NCBI RefSeq assembly: GCF_963455295.1
Contig: NZ_OY734020.1
Coordinates: forward strand, 2,170,001 to 2,234,000
DNA length: 64,000 nucleotides
Direction of reading: 5' to 3'
DNA from: Candidatus Thiodiazotropha sp. CDECU1
GTDB taxonomy: Bacteria > Pseudomonadota > Gammaproteobacteria > Chromatiales > Chromatiaceae
In this document: one piece after another, positions 59,001 to 64,000 of the stretch
How positions within the stretch are numbered: the first letter of the stretch is position 1
How the letters are laid out: the number at the start of each line of letters is the position of its first letter
Translations under genes and position numbers: made by a program
Notes under the pieces: generated by a model
Databases searched by the model: none
The model's input: the letters and a program-made list of their open reading frames with translations, nothing else
Told to the model about the DNA's origin: nothing

Positions 59001-62000
59001 AACGTCTGCCGGGTGACTCGCCCCTCCGCATCGATCAGGAACCGTGCCCGGTTGTTGGCGTCGTACAGGCGCCAGCTCACCCGGTTGGCCGGGTCGGCCG
59101 AGTTCAGCGCGGCGCTAAGCGCACCTTGGGTGGTCGTCAAATCGTAGTCGACCGTGGCGTTGTATTCGATCTGTTGTATCCGGTTGCCCCGGCCGTCGTA
59201 GGTGTATTCCTCAACAACACCTTCGCTGTTCGAACGATAGCGTTCTCGGCCCGCAGCGTCATAGAAGGTCCGGCTGCGCTGGGTATTGAACCAGCTGGCG
59301 CCGTTATAGCCTAGGTTCTGCAAGGCGGCAGCCAGGGCCGTTTCGGTCTTGGCCGTAGATGGGTCGATGCGCCGATCGTAAGCGATCTCTTCGATGGGGT
59401 TGCCCTGGGCGTCGAAACGGTATTCCACCACTCCACCGGCATCATCGATAAGGTAGCGCTCTCGGCCAACCCGGTCATGGACCGACCAGGTATGGCGATC
59501 CTCTGCCACGACGGTGCGTGCCAAGATTAGCTGATCTTCTCTGACCTGATCACCCAAGCCGGTTGTATCGATACGGCTATTCTCCGCGTAGCTGATCGTT
59601 TCGATAACCCGCCCCGCTGCATCGTAACGCTGTTCGGTGACATCGCCATAGGCGTTGACGGTATAACGCAACTGTCCCAGGTCGTCATAGATGTAGCGGG
59701 TGCTGTGACCGTTGGCATCGATGCTGCGAATGACTTCACCGAAAGCGTTGTAACGCTGTTCTTCTGTGATGGCCAGACCGTTGGGGTCTACGATCGTCTG
59801 GGTGAGTTGTCCCAGGGTGTTGTAGCGGTATTCGGTCTCACGGAAGACCGTATTGGTTTGTAGTAGATCACGAAGTGCGGATTCAGAGGTGGCTTGAGAG
59901 AGTTCCACCGTTTGTTCATAGATGCGGGTCCGGACGATCTCACCCAGGACGTTGTACTCTGTTTCAGTGACTATCCCTTCGCCGTCGATCTCCAGGTGCA
60001 CCCTATCCAGGGCGTCGAGGAAGCTACGTTGACGGCTCAATCCCTCAGTGGCGTACTCAAACCAAGTGTGTGAGCCGTAGCCTTCGGCCTCCAGTGCGGC
60101 AAGGATGCCTGCCAGGTCCATAACAGCGTCGCGGGCGATGGGCCGTTCATAAGCAAGGGTGTCGTAAACAGTATGATCGATTACCGCAGCCGTGGGACCG
60201 CCGTCCGCATCCAGTTGCCCCCGACGACGCAGTTCCGCGACGTATCCCAATGCGTCGACTTCGTAAACCAGTTCACCGGCGGCGTCATAGGCGTACCAAT
60301 GGTGGCTATCCAGAACCGGATCGGTTTGCAGGGCGGCGGCCAGGGTATCTTCAGACACTGTGAGTGCCCAAGCGCCGGTATCGACCGCTTGTTCATATCG
60401 GATCGTCTCGATCAGCTGGCCCGCGGCGTCATAGCGCCGTTCGCCAACGCCACCTTCCGCATCGACGGTATAGCGCTGACGGCCGGCATTGTCATAGATA
60501 TATCGGGTATGGTGACCAAGACGGTCCGTATGGCTGGTGCGGTTGCCCGCCGCATCCAATTCGTAACGCTCTTCGGCACCTTCGGCGTCAGTGACGCCGG
60601 TCAAGCGGTTGGCCTGGTCATAGGCATAGTGCGTATGGCGGTCTTGTGCGCCGATGGTTGCCGGCAGCAGGGCCGCTATGTCAGCGATGGTGGGCGCGGC
60701 CCCGGGCGTGACGGCCTGAGCATAGCCGATGCTGTCAGTGCGATTGCCCACCGCGTCATAGCGGTGTTCCACCACATGACCCAGATCGTCGATTTCGTAG
60801 CCCAGCCGGTTTGCCCCGTCATAGACATACTGGGCCACTCTGTTGTTGGGATCGCCGGCATCCAGCAGGGCGGCGACATCGTTCTCCCCGGTTCCCGGGG
60901 TATAGGCGATGGCCTGGTCATACTCAACGGTGCGCACCCGGTTGCTGCTGAGATCATATTGATGCTCCCGGACATGGCCCTGGCCATCGATGCTGAAGCG
61001 GACCCGGCCCAGGGCGTCGTAGACGCTGTGGCTGCGCTGGGCGCTGAACCATTCGGTGTCGCTGTAGCCCAGGGTGGTGAGCGCTGACGCCACATCCGCC
61101 ACGCTCATCCCGGGATTCACGCTGATGGATTGATCGTAGCGGATCTGTTCAATCACCCGGCCGTTGCCGTCATAGCGGTTTTCCGTGACTTCGCCCAGGG
61201 TATTGAGGGAATAGATCAGGCGGCCGTCACCGTCATGGATCCGATAGTCATGGCGGTCGAGGGCCACGTCACTATGCAGCACGGAGAGCAGCTGCTCCTC
61301 GCCGATCTGGTAATCTCCCTCGGGAAGTTCGATCTCATGAACATATTGGATGGTTTCGATCAAACGTCCCGCCGCATCGTAGCGCATTTCGGTCACGCCG
61401 CCGGTGGCGTCGATTCGATAACGCTCCTGTCCCGCGCCGTCATAGACGAAGCGGGTCGCATTGCCGTTGGCGTCGAGACTCGCCACCACCCTGCCGTCAG
61501 CGTCATAGACATGGCTGTCGGTCAGCGCCAGGCCCTCGGGATCCACTATGGTTTGTGTGCGGCGACCCAGGCCATCGAAACGATAGAGGGTCTGGTAACG
61601 GGATGGATCCAGGGCGTCACCCTGACGCATCCGCACCACGCTGCCGTCCCCGTCCGTAGCGTAATGGGTCACAAGGTTCAGGCCATTGGGATCCACCGTC
61701 ACGCTGACCTGGCGGCCATTGCGATCGTATTGAGTGCGGGTGACCACGCTATTGGCGTCGATCACATCGACCTGGTTGCCCTGGGCATCGTAGACATAGC
61801 TGGTAATCAGCTGCAGGCCGTCAGCATCCACGGTGCGCGACAACGTGCGGTTGGCGGCGTCATAGCTGTAGCGGGTACGATTGCCGTTGCCATCCAGGGT
61901 ATCGATCAACAGTCCGGTCTGATCATATCTGCTCTCGTTGACCACTTCCCTGCCATCGGCCAGCAGCTGGCGCACAAAACGCAACTGCCCGTCCAGGTCG

Positions 62001-64000
62001 TATTCATACGTAGTGACCTCGCCGTTGCCGTCGGTGATGCTCACGGTTTCGCCATGGCGATTGAATTGGGTGGTGGTGGTGATCCCTTCCGGTGACGTTA
62101 CACTCAGGCTGCGTTGGGCGTCGTCATACAGGTAGTGGATCTCCTCTCCCAATCCGTTTCTTTGCACCAGGGTGCGTCCAAAGGCATCGAGTTCGGTGCG
62201 TTGCTCCCGACCGATGGGGTCGGTGACCACAATCACGCGGCCGGCCCCTTCGTAGCGGGTGGTGGTTTGGTTGCCCTCGCCGTCTATCTGTTCCACCACA
62301 CGGCCGAAGGCATCGTAGCGGACACGTTCGGTTGCTTGTACGCCATAGGCGTCGCGGAGGCTGTCCGTGAGTTGTCCCCGCTTGTTGTATTCGTAGCGGT
62401 CGGTGACCACGCGGTCCTCGGTGAGTCCGTTTTCGGCCGTGGCCTGCTCCACAGTACGGCTCTGGGAGCTCAGTTCACCATAGGCGTTATAGGCCCAGCG
62501 GGTAACATAGCCCTCCCCGTCTAAGCGTTCCCGTTGCTGACCCAGGCGGTCATAGGCGTATGTGATTTGGCGATCCCGGTTGGCATCTGCCAAGGCTGCG
62601 ATCTGGGCCAGTAGCGCCGGTGACGCCAATCCCCCTTGCAGACCGGTGGTGTCGATGCGCTGGGCGTAGAGTATGCTCTCCTCGATTTCACCGAATGGAT
62701 TGTAGCGGGCCTCCAATACCTCGCCCATGGCATTGACCGTGTGGGTCAAACGTCCGGCATCGTTATACAGATAGGTGGATGTGTGACCATTGGCGTCGGT
62801 GGCGCTCAGGCGCCGTCCCGCCTCGTCGTAGGTGTAGCTCAGCCCGTACTGCTGATAGAGTGTGGTTACCTCGGCATCGCTGAGTCCATCGTGATAGAGA
62901 CGGCTGCCCTCGCCGTTGAGTTCGCCGATCAGGCGTCCCTGCAGGTCGTAGCGATAGCGCCGGCTGCGGACCTCGGTGGTATCCCCACCGGCCGCGAGGC
63001 CGTGAGTTTCGTTCACCCGATTATCGACAGCATCATAGCTATACTCGCTGCGATTGCCGCTGACGATGTCCGTCTCGGCGGTAACCCGGTTCAGGGCATC
63101 ATACTCGGCAGCCGCGGTGCGATCCTGTGTCCCGCTGGCACGGGCCTGCAGGGTGGCAAATGTGTCCGCCGCAGGATCGTAATCGCTGATCACGCCGCTA
63201 TAGCGGGTGCTCTGGATCAGGTTGCCCGCAGCATCATAGGTATAACCGGTGAGAAATCCCTGGACGTCCAGGCTACCAATGCGCTGGCCCCGGGCGTTGT
63301 AGAAGTGGTAGTCGCTCTGGTCCGAGTCGCTCGCCGTCGGGGTGATGCTGGTTAACGCCTGGCCGAGATTGTCAGCGCTGACACGACCCGAGGGATCAGC
63401 ATGACGAAGGATCTGGCCTGCGCTCAGCACTCGGTCGAAGACCGCCACTTCGTCGATAAGACCGGTAAACCGGTTACTGGTCGTACCTTCGCCACCAACC
63501 TTCAGGCTGTTATTCTGATCCGATACCGTCATGGTGCCAACAGCCACTTCCACACCGTCGATATAGAGTTGGGTGCCGTCCACCACTCCGGAGTCGAAGG
63601 TCATCGAGATATGGTGCCATTGGCCATCGACCAGGTTGACTCCCGAATTAATGCGAGTACCGCTTGTACCGTTGTAGGCGACCAGTTCATTGTTATAGAG
63701 ATAGAGGCCGTAAGCACCATTCTTCGCTACGATTGCACCGTCACCACTGTAGGTATAACTGGTATTGATCCAAGCCTCCACAGTGCCGCGATCGAGCTGC
63801 AAAGAGGGAGTGTTACCGAGATCTACCAGGGTATTCGTGCCTCCATCAAAGCTGGTTGCACTACCACCACCGCTAACCGCACCGAGTTCGTTCAGGCCCA
63901 CGGCAGTATTGTAGTAGCCGTCAAGGCCGTTGCCGCTCACGTCTGTGGCAACCAAGTCCTCGGTATCGTCAAATTTCCAATAACCCAGTGGGTTATCATC
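46634..64000 (-). CDS. Giant YD-repeat/RHS polymorphic toxin, 5' end outside the window
   Basis: At least 5,788 residues; the frame runs uninterrupted off the right edge (GYWKFDD is encoded beyond 63955). In order: a LamG-like domain (about 64000-63400), YD repeats (GxxxxYxYDxxGR pattern) to 58900, a second LamG-like domain (58890-58200), more YD repeats to 53670, an FN3-like domain (53655-53370), beta-rich segments with three repeat-like units to 51860, YD repeats to 49500, a LysM domain (VVRAGESLQSISAAYYGSSA, about 49120-48975), a hydrophobic stretch (48860-48690) and a variable tip. YD repeats form a shell that encloses a toxin. The canonical RHS core ending RYxxPDPxG was not seen. LysM suggests peptidoglycan contact. 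The secretion route lies outside the window. Confidence 0.9.
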   Translation of the reverse strand, partial: DDNPLGYWKFDDTEDLVATDVSGNGLDGYYNTAVGLNELGAVSGGGSATSFDGGTNTLVDLGNTPSLQLDRGTVEAWINTSYTYSGDGAIVAKNGAYGLYLYNNELVAYNGTSGTRINSGVNLVDGQWHHISMTFDSGVVDGTQLYIDGVEVAVGTMTVSDQNNSLKVGGEGTTSNRFTGLIDEVAVFDRVLSAGQILRHADPSGRVSADNLGQALTSITPTASDSDQSDYHFYNARGQRIGSLDVQGFLTGYTYDAAGNLIQSTRYSGVISDYDPAADTFATLQARASGTQDRTAAAEYDALNRVTAETDIVSGNRSEYSYDAVDNRVNETHGLAAGGDTTEVRSRRYRYDLQGRLIGELNGEGSRLYHDGLSDAEVTTLYQQYGLSYTYDEAGRRLSATDANGHTSTYLYNDAGRLTHTVNAMGEVLEARYNPFGEIEESILYAQRIDTTGLQGGLASPALLAQIAALADANRDRQITYAYDRLGQQRERLDGEGYVTRWAYNAYGELSSQSRTVEQATAENGLTEDRVVTDRYEYNKRGQLTDSLRDAYGVQATERVRYDAFGRVVEQIDGEGNQTTTRYEGAGRVIVVTDPIGREQRTELDAFGRTLVQRNGLGEEIHYLYDDAQRSLSVTSPEGITTTTQFNRHGETVSITDGNGEVTTYEYDLDGQLRFVRQLLADGREVVNESRYDQTGLLIDTLDGNGNRTRYSYDAANRTLSRTVDADGLQLITSYVYDAQGNQVDVIDANSVVTRTQYDRNGRQVSVTVDPNGLNLVTHYATDGDGSVVRMRQGDALDPSRYQTLYRFDGLGRRTQTIVDPEGLALTDSHVYDADGRVVASLDANGNATRFVYDGAGQERYRIDATGGVTEMRYDAAGRLIETIQYVHEIELPEGDYQIGEEQLLSVLHSDVALDRHDYRIHDGDGRLIYSLNTLGEVTENRYDGNGRVIEQIRYDQSISVNPGMSVADVASALTTLGYSDTEWFSAQRSHSVYDALGRVRFSIDGQGHVREHQYDLSSNRVRTVEYDQAIAYTPGTGENDVAALLDAGDPNNRVAQYVYDGANRLGYEIDDLGHVVEHRYDAVGNRTDSIGYAQAVTPGAAPTIADIAALLPATIGAQDRHTHYAYDQANRLTGVTDAEGAEERYELDAAGNRTSHTDRLGHHTRYIYDNAGRQRYTVDAEGGVGERRYDAAGQLIETIRYEQAVDTGAWALTVSEDTLAAALQTDPVLDSHHWYAYDAAGELVYEVDALGYVAELRRRGQLDADGGPTAAVIDHTVYDTLAYERPIARDAVMDLAGILAALEAEGYGSHTWFEYATEGLSRQRSFLDALDRVHLEIDGEGIVTETEYNVLGEIVRTRIYEQTVELSQATSESALRDLLQTNTVFRETEYRYNTLGQLTQTIVDPNGLAITEEQRYNAFGEVIRSIDANGHSTRYIYDDLGQLRYTVNAYGDVTEQRYDAAGRVIETISYAENSRIDTTGLGDQVREDQLILARTVVAEDRHTWSVHDRVGRERYLIDDAGGVVEYRFDAQGNPIEEIAYDRRIDPSTAKTETALAAALQNLGYNGASWFNTQRSRTFYDAAGRERYRSNSEGVVEEYTYDGRGNRIQQIEYNATVDYDLTTTQGALSAALNSADPANRVSWRLYDANNRARFLIDAEGRVTRQTFDNRGNLLSATLLADMDVRALALTPEQFTVTGLQQEINSYVDYDNPMAMWGLDEKTGAVLSDLSGNGHDGSYSMDVSGSPSGQSEVLTGYTAAALTYGDGAMHFREGLSARVSGAGLQSNRLTLESWVRLPEAPVNGVWTSLISMENAGGWSLGFDTVGELQFRVHTSQGLQTLNATTLEVDRTYHVAASFDGSELKLYLDGELAASQTLASAANIIYAGGSAGADLLFGAEVNSANQGTRYQAAVLDDVALYDRALDASAIARHYDFGANARISHNAYDANNRLVRSIDSEGRVVEQTYDQAGNLTDSQAYATPVNWDPALTTAEQAVSASADDRTTQYVYDTADRRVRTTDAEGYAVDFAYDAVGNRISETRYLERDNFTDPALQQVTQYDFDQFNRMTRETDPLGIATRYDYNAFGEVRSKVEAEGTPVVRTWTYHYNPLGLLWREITPEGVENRNTYDALGRLTSTHQGYGRDGSDGRGAMRELRFSYDTIGRLTSERHADRSITRYSLDAFGQVRQTTEAAGSSDERIITSDYDHVGRLTDQTIAAGTPEAVSRHIDYDAFGNMISETEGYGSADARTTHYRYDRRNQLIAEIDANGITVDYAYDAFGNILTRSVTNRADQLVQQTGMTYDARDRMLSESNGEGERVERVYNGADNLRFETRAAGTADAVVTEYRYDLGNRMTDRIVDPGGLAVTTHYAYDNFDNLISETDPLGQVITSDYDVMDRVTRVTDTEGFNTDFTYDVFGNQLSITTGQYLGADPDKAAVAMPATTRFAYDQLDRQTYQVDALGVVTRYEYDLRGNRVRQSDAYAELAAGLAIDEANMTPIAGTPARVSEYVYNLADQLVDEIQPAGTVVHYAYSGAGDQESKTVDYGVGDGFINATTRYVYDAGGRLQYEIDPVDRVTRYDYDDFGNVIQVTRGLALDAQGQPSDEVTADSRVTRFEYDLANRLTAEVVDPDDLALRTAFEYDERGNQVAITDANGNRGELVYDRAERLIWERDGEGNIVRRQYDANGNLQTETRYANSGAALNLGQLPAVHSADQATIYTYDANNRLLSRTDPRGVVNQRVYDALGNVLEDIQNATELFDAPARITRYSYNLANLKEQETAPNGMVTRYFYDGVYNLTRQEVDNSWEDSLNPDAQGAPTPVSETQVTEYSYDLNNRLVGQIVDPAGLSLETRYQVDALGNIIAETGPNAFAALTSDEAWAQNLRRELGLVETNGTVVAAAALTPAQQQAVLDGLTTRTYYDAAGQAVMAVDPLGHVQEQRYDGVGNRIETIQYANGVSTTGLDALIPPTVTVDAGNDRTVTYLYDRANREVGVRYDEVTLANGTTAQPEQTRAYDGVGNVVQEIDANGNAGYNYYDSRGQMIARIDAEGFMAVYQYDPFGNMTEETNYIDRQPLSDAEKAMLDLAAYTPAGPSRVIEHRYDDGNNRVLTRYPVTDLYRDGVESQNVRLIVDRSFDAFGNLLHETLMHPEGESQAAGIHYSYDISGRLTQQIDARADELLTQDDAYTRELRRDLGYEDAGGAGKLVAELSAEESAEIRQAYTTDNRYDAVGNLHEQVVGDRTTTYEYDLANRNTRVHFPAYAQVNVQADGTVDAAQTRRPVGEMDYDAFGNLIREVKVDGETIHYRYDQANRQIAAIDGMGIYTEYGYNFAGDRVLTHRYFQEVSDPSSSAAPDAQVEDQVIEFQYDRLGRMLSESRLGDPNDATDDRVSSFGYDANGNTVTVIDPRGFTSSVDYDGLNRMTRTVSPSGAVTTTSYDGLGNVTNREVGGFDMPSFNSNSFRATPTSSGALLRWSTNRASSGTAYMRRQGTTQWQPFTDPTQLTTAHSLEIDGLEPSTAYEYYIVAQDTFGYSMTTEIQQFTTADRVDNVMVENLTESVAGNSADIRFSLPATVTGLQLLVGVEGNYPGELAFVQYHTPVSQGGDDYQVSVNFSSAPADTLFQLQWVDSAGNFVETRPVTIQQEQDLLIFDGQITTEEGDTAGAYDMTVEWNLPPERVQSYQSATGTRHQVYVDLIDSNGDGGDRLQQEATLDASGRFTITLENLTNGPRTLQLFYITPDGEMVYTDPLSFATLHNLDVRYQRLALSFPDLDTEGASLDFRYRLVGDTAWQIIPNSAINGLSVDMLGVSEGDYEFEADLTIEGELARTSSGTFSLREPGQLQNLLDLPLVSNAADSENTGLNINFSVDGTIVSLSSPGLLPLSAGESLSVTATNGSGQSTNLAFTDQQIDTSVLAPGNYTLRIHKQHYDSATATTTVLNDISANLTVQGPLNYTQDENLLSFTELLPLGANDSFSLSVTNSSNQTTSYPFDDATFDVTQLAPGDYTLSIQKTTVVGADTLVLHDIIADLIVSPITLTQAEQVSLTGNRILTSLNRDAIVADNSTVTTNGSYVPSEYLHSHYDEMGRKLFSNENGGIWTRYFYDAQGNVTREVQFKYRDPATGEFIDAIQNLVNPTLAQLETNYQAAVAAHDSANGVDTIREITRRYDAAGNLLQENQHSDSYGVLTSEWQYDAHGNQVQEITSKGVSGEEQRTRYVYDAMNQLTLVNFGPYTFYDSDGVDHTRVVTQRFTYDGGGNRTTQTNQRGHTERYYYDTHNRLISQWDLAGTLRTDYTYDSFYRVEHKTQVELDSNGNDGRTRLVSLYYNHYDELIRITDPLLKETHIAYDASGNRISETDARGNTEHFSYDGENRVIGRIDRAGQRWTTAYNALGYKLLEVDGAGRTTRYDLGRFGQVHGMTVSGGDTAHRQGNSVHDEEYTLNWQGSQVAVTDNYDKEIYFTYDDADRLRRIQDVTTGKISDYSYNASGQRIHEVLNINGTEVRNQSFGYNQRGWLSSVNTQINYTDAGVNLNQAFHAFYHYDELGNRVQSNDHLYSYDANNRMTNAYDGRNEVVINAIEYDGFGNRTRISSAAGSVTYTYDLNSRVTNTSEGESWVYDDVGNTTQHNKVGGEYTTSEYDGENRVIESFSHSRDDDGDWSDSTTYMEYDGAGNLVNTQVRADDYGFDEMAYYDVRYNVQRKHITNSYVEGAKYLYGDAYFTYDENGQLTYVDRGRKKGATRNSAASFVYDNQGHIISRTELPTDAYNTEFLRGYYTDPDQAYEEDASGFYHTTLAEQTRNAVFGWGKESGELGLTGYVYANGNQVGEASATETVELKRLTLQVASNQTTDQATGEILGNWVDVLPADIVTTAGGAIDTAQTARNLASRVYAGFSTLGTNAQANVVAYVQGQIETVLGSPLNTDLTLVSLHNYIDTTDVVSGDQQLITDYAYQVVGGDEGLPSGVVSQHVVRAGESLQSISAAYYGSSAFWYLIAEANGLDGTEELQAGTTLSIPNVVANSANEKDSFKVYSESEIIGSSSPEVRVKQKKRSFFQRLVQIVIAAIIIYVAVVLAPQVAGKVAGYVVEAVGSTLLAGAAATAAVYGVGVATSAVTQGLAIAADLQEEFDWKAAREMGKNFAIGNEIAGLSAVAGAGNTVGAVLSRGAIEVGRQYIQNDGKITNWSGVALAMVGTKVDPGSQWASTLSDINKNRRVLGAGLSVVEKFARGKDVNTLDWTNVAATAIAGQGGVGHYADQTGALQWSTIARDALISGGLSLAVGQRFGSDQAAEFFGSQLGSIAAGVAGELNTLDSYRSQLGQAAINAVFNSHDSPYQRQQALSQRARERHQLLQGKTQTVAEVQQGDDVWQVDLPDELDWRDGHTTADVFDPNLQVDTGWGSVLGGPDGMTFSDEMRQELGAAFQTTPADFAALEVDDPTILPAGFPVGEASDAELQDVLFGPVTPGADGSNTGGVTSLEGIVVTPSNTGSGLQVDYGFLPQQGIDMGEPMTNVAGAVSVDDDPLGVSAAGVEIGPRIGVGDYALTIGGVGWGLVKATATGLWNAGAAIFGPSERLQNLDNVEYAGGIDDYEAYPIEPGLSWEAMGDSLKAQIAQSSENARIARANRDYFSLGMAYSENPLMQMSGLGDMAVFGTLNKFSKLAPNNSALSSMNSSNLGMSIEKASPELIENVSRRRDVVFAKPGSEEAAYLEWIGAEANVGGEAYTHILLRENPGKAAVLEEFLHGTQAKLGIIDRLGPRGMGSAETHVKDFMIRHQKMLGLGNEDIKILKQLRDAGL

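Overview
The window reads as gammaproteobacterial DNA. The flagellar genes, the RHS/YD-repeat toxin and the insertion sequences all look gammaproteobacterial. A genus cannot be fixed from the sequence alone, and no rRNA or tRNA gene was seen. Base composition changes along the window: the first 11 kb is visibly richer in A+T than the flagellar block (about 15.5-36.8 kb) and the giant repeat gene (46.6-64 kb).

Region 1 (0.6-10.9 kb, + strand) is an accessory oxidation cluster. It holds an acyl-CoA dehydrogenase-like flavoprotein, a soluble PAS sensor kinase and a FixJ-type regulator. Next come a truncated haemoglobin, a small ferredoxin, a GST-like protein and a XylA-type 2Fe-2S/FAD reductase. 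An AlkB/XylM-type membrane diiron oxygenase, a small membrane protein, two further GST-like paralogues and a small HTH-like protein complete it, ending at a clear terminator. No rubredoxin is present. Membrane oxygenase, XylA-like reductase and three GST-like proteins together suggest hydrocarbon (perhaps alkene) oxidation coupled to glutathione chemistry. A short motif, ACTAC[GA]T[GA]T, recurs upstream of all three likely transcription units.

Region 2 (10.9-15.4 kb) holds a SagB-type dehydrogenase, a secreted amidohydrolase and a broken PspA/IM30-like gene.

Region 3 (15.5-36.8 kb, all on the - strand) is a compact flagellar hook-basal-body and export locus read from fliQ to a FliA-like sigma factor, with many ATGA start/stop overlaps. 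It contains export, rod, ring and hook genes. It lacks flagellin, filament cap, hook-filament junction, stator and chemotaxis genes. The protein in the fliG position is only 190 residues and the FliM-like protein lacks the CheY-binding N-terminus. I infer a flagellum that may not rotate or build a filament, possibly a flagellum-derived secretion or adhesion apparatus.

Region 4 (36.9-46.3 kb) has a small outer-membrane barrel gene and then a mobile region. Two direct copies of a Y1-type (IS200/REP-associated-like) transposase element flank an orphan RHS toxin tip (HNH nuclease) and a downstream, possibly SUKH-like, immunity gene. An IS110-family and an IS3-family element lie beside them.

Region 5 (46.3-64 kb, - strand) is the 3' part of one enormous YD-repeat/RHS protein of at least 5,788 residues, with LamG-like, FN3-like and LysM domains, a variable C-terminal tip and a small putative immunity gene. 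The orphan tip in region 4 carries a 284-bp block matching the DNA just before the tip of the giant gene, so the locus looks built for tip exchange by recombination.
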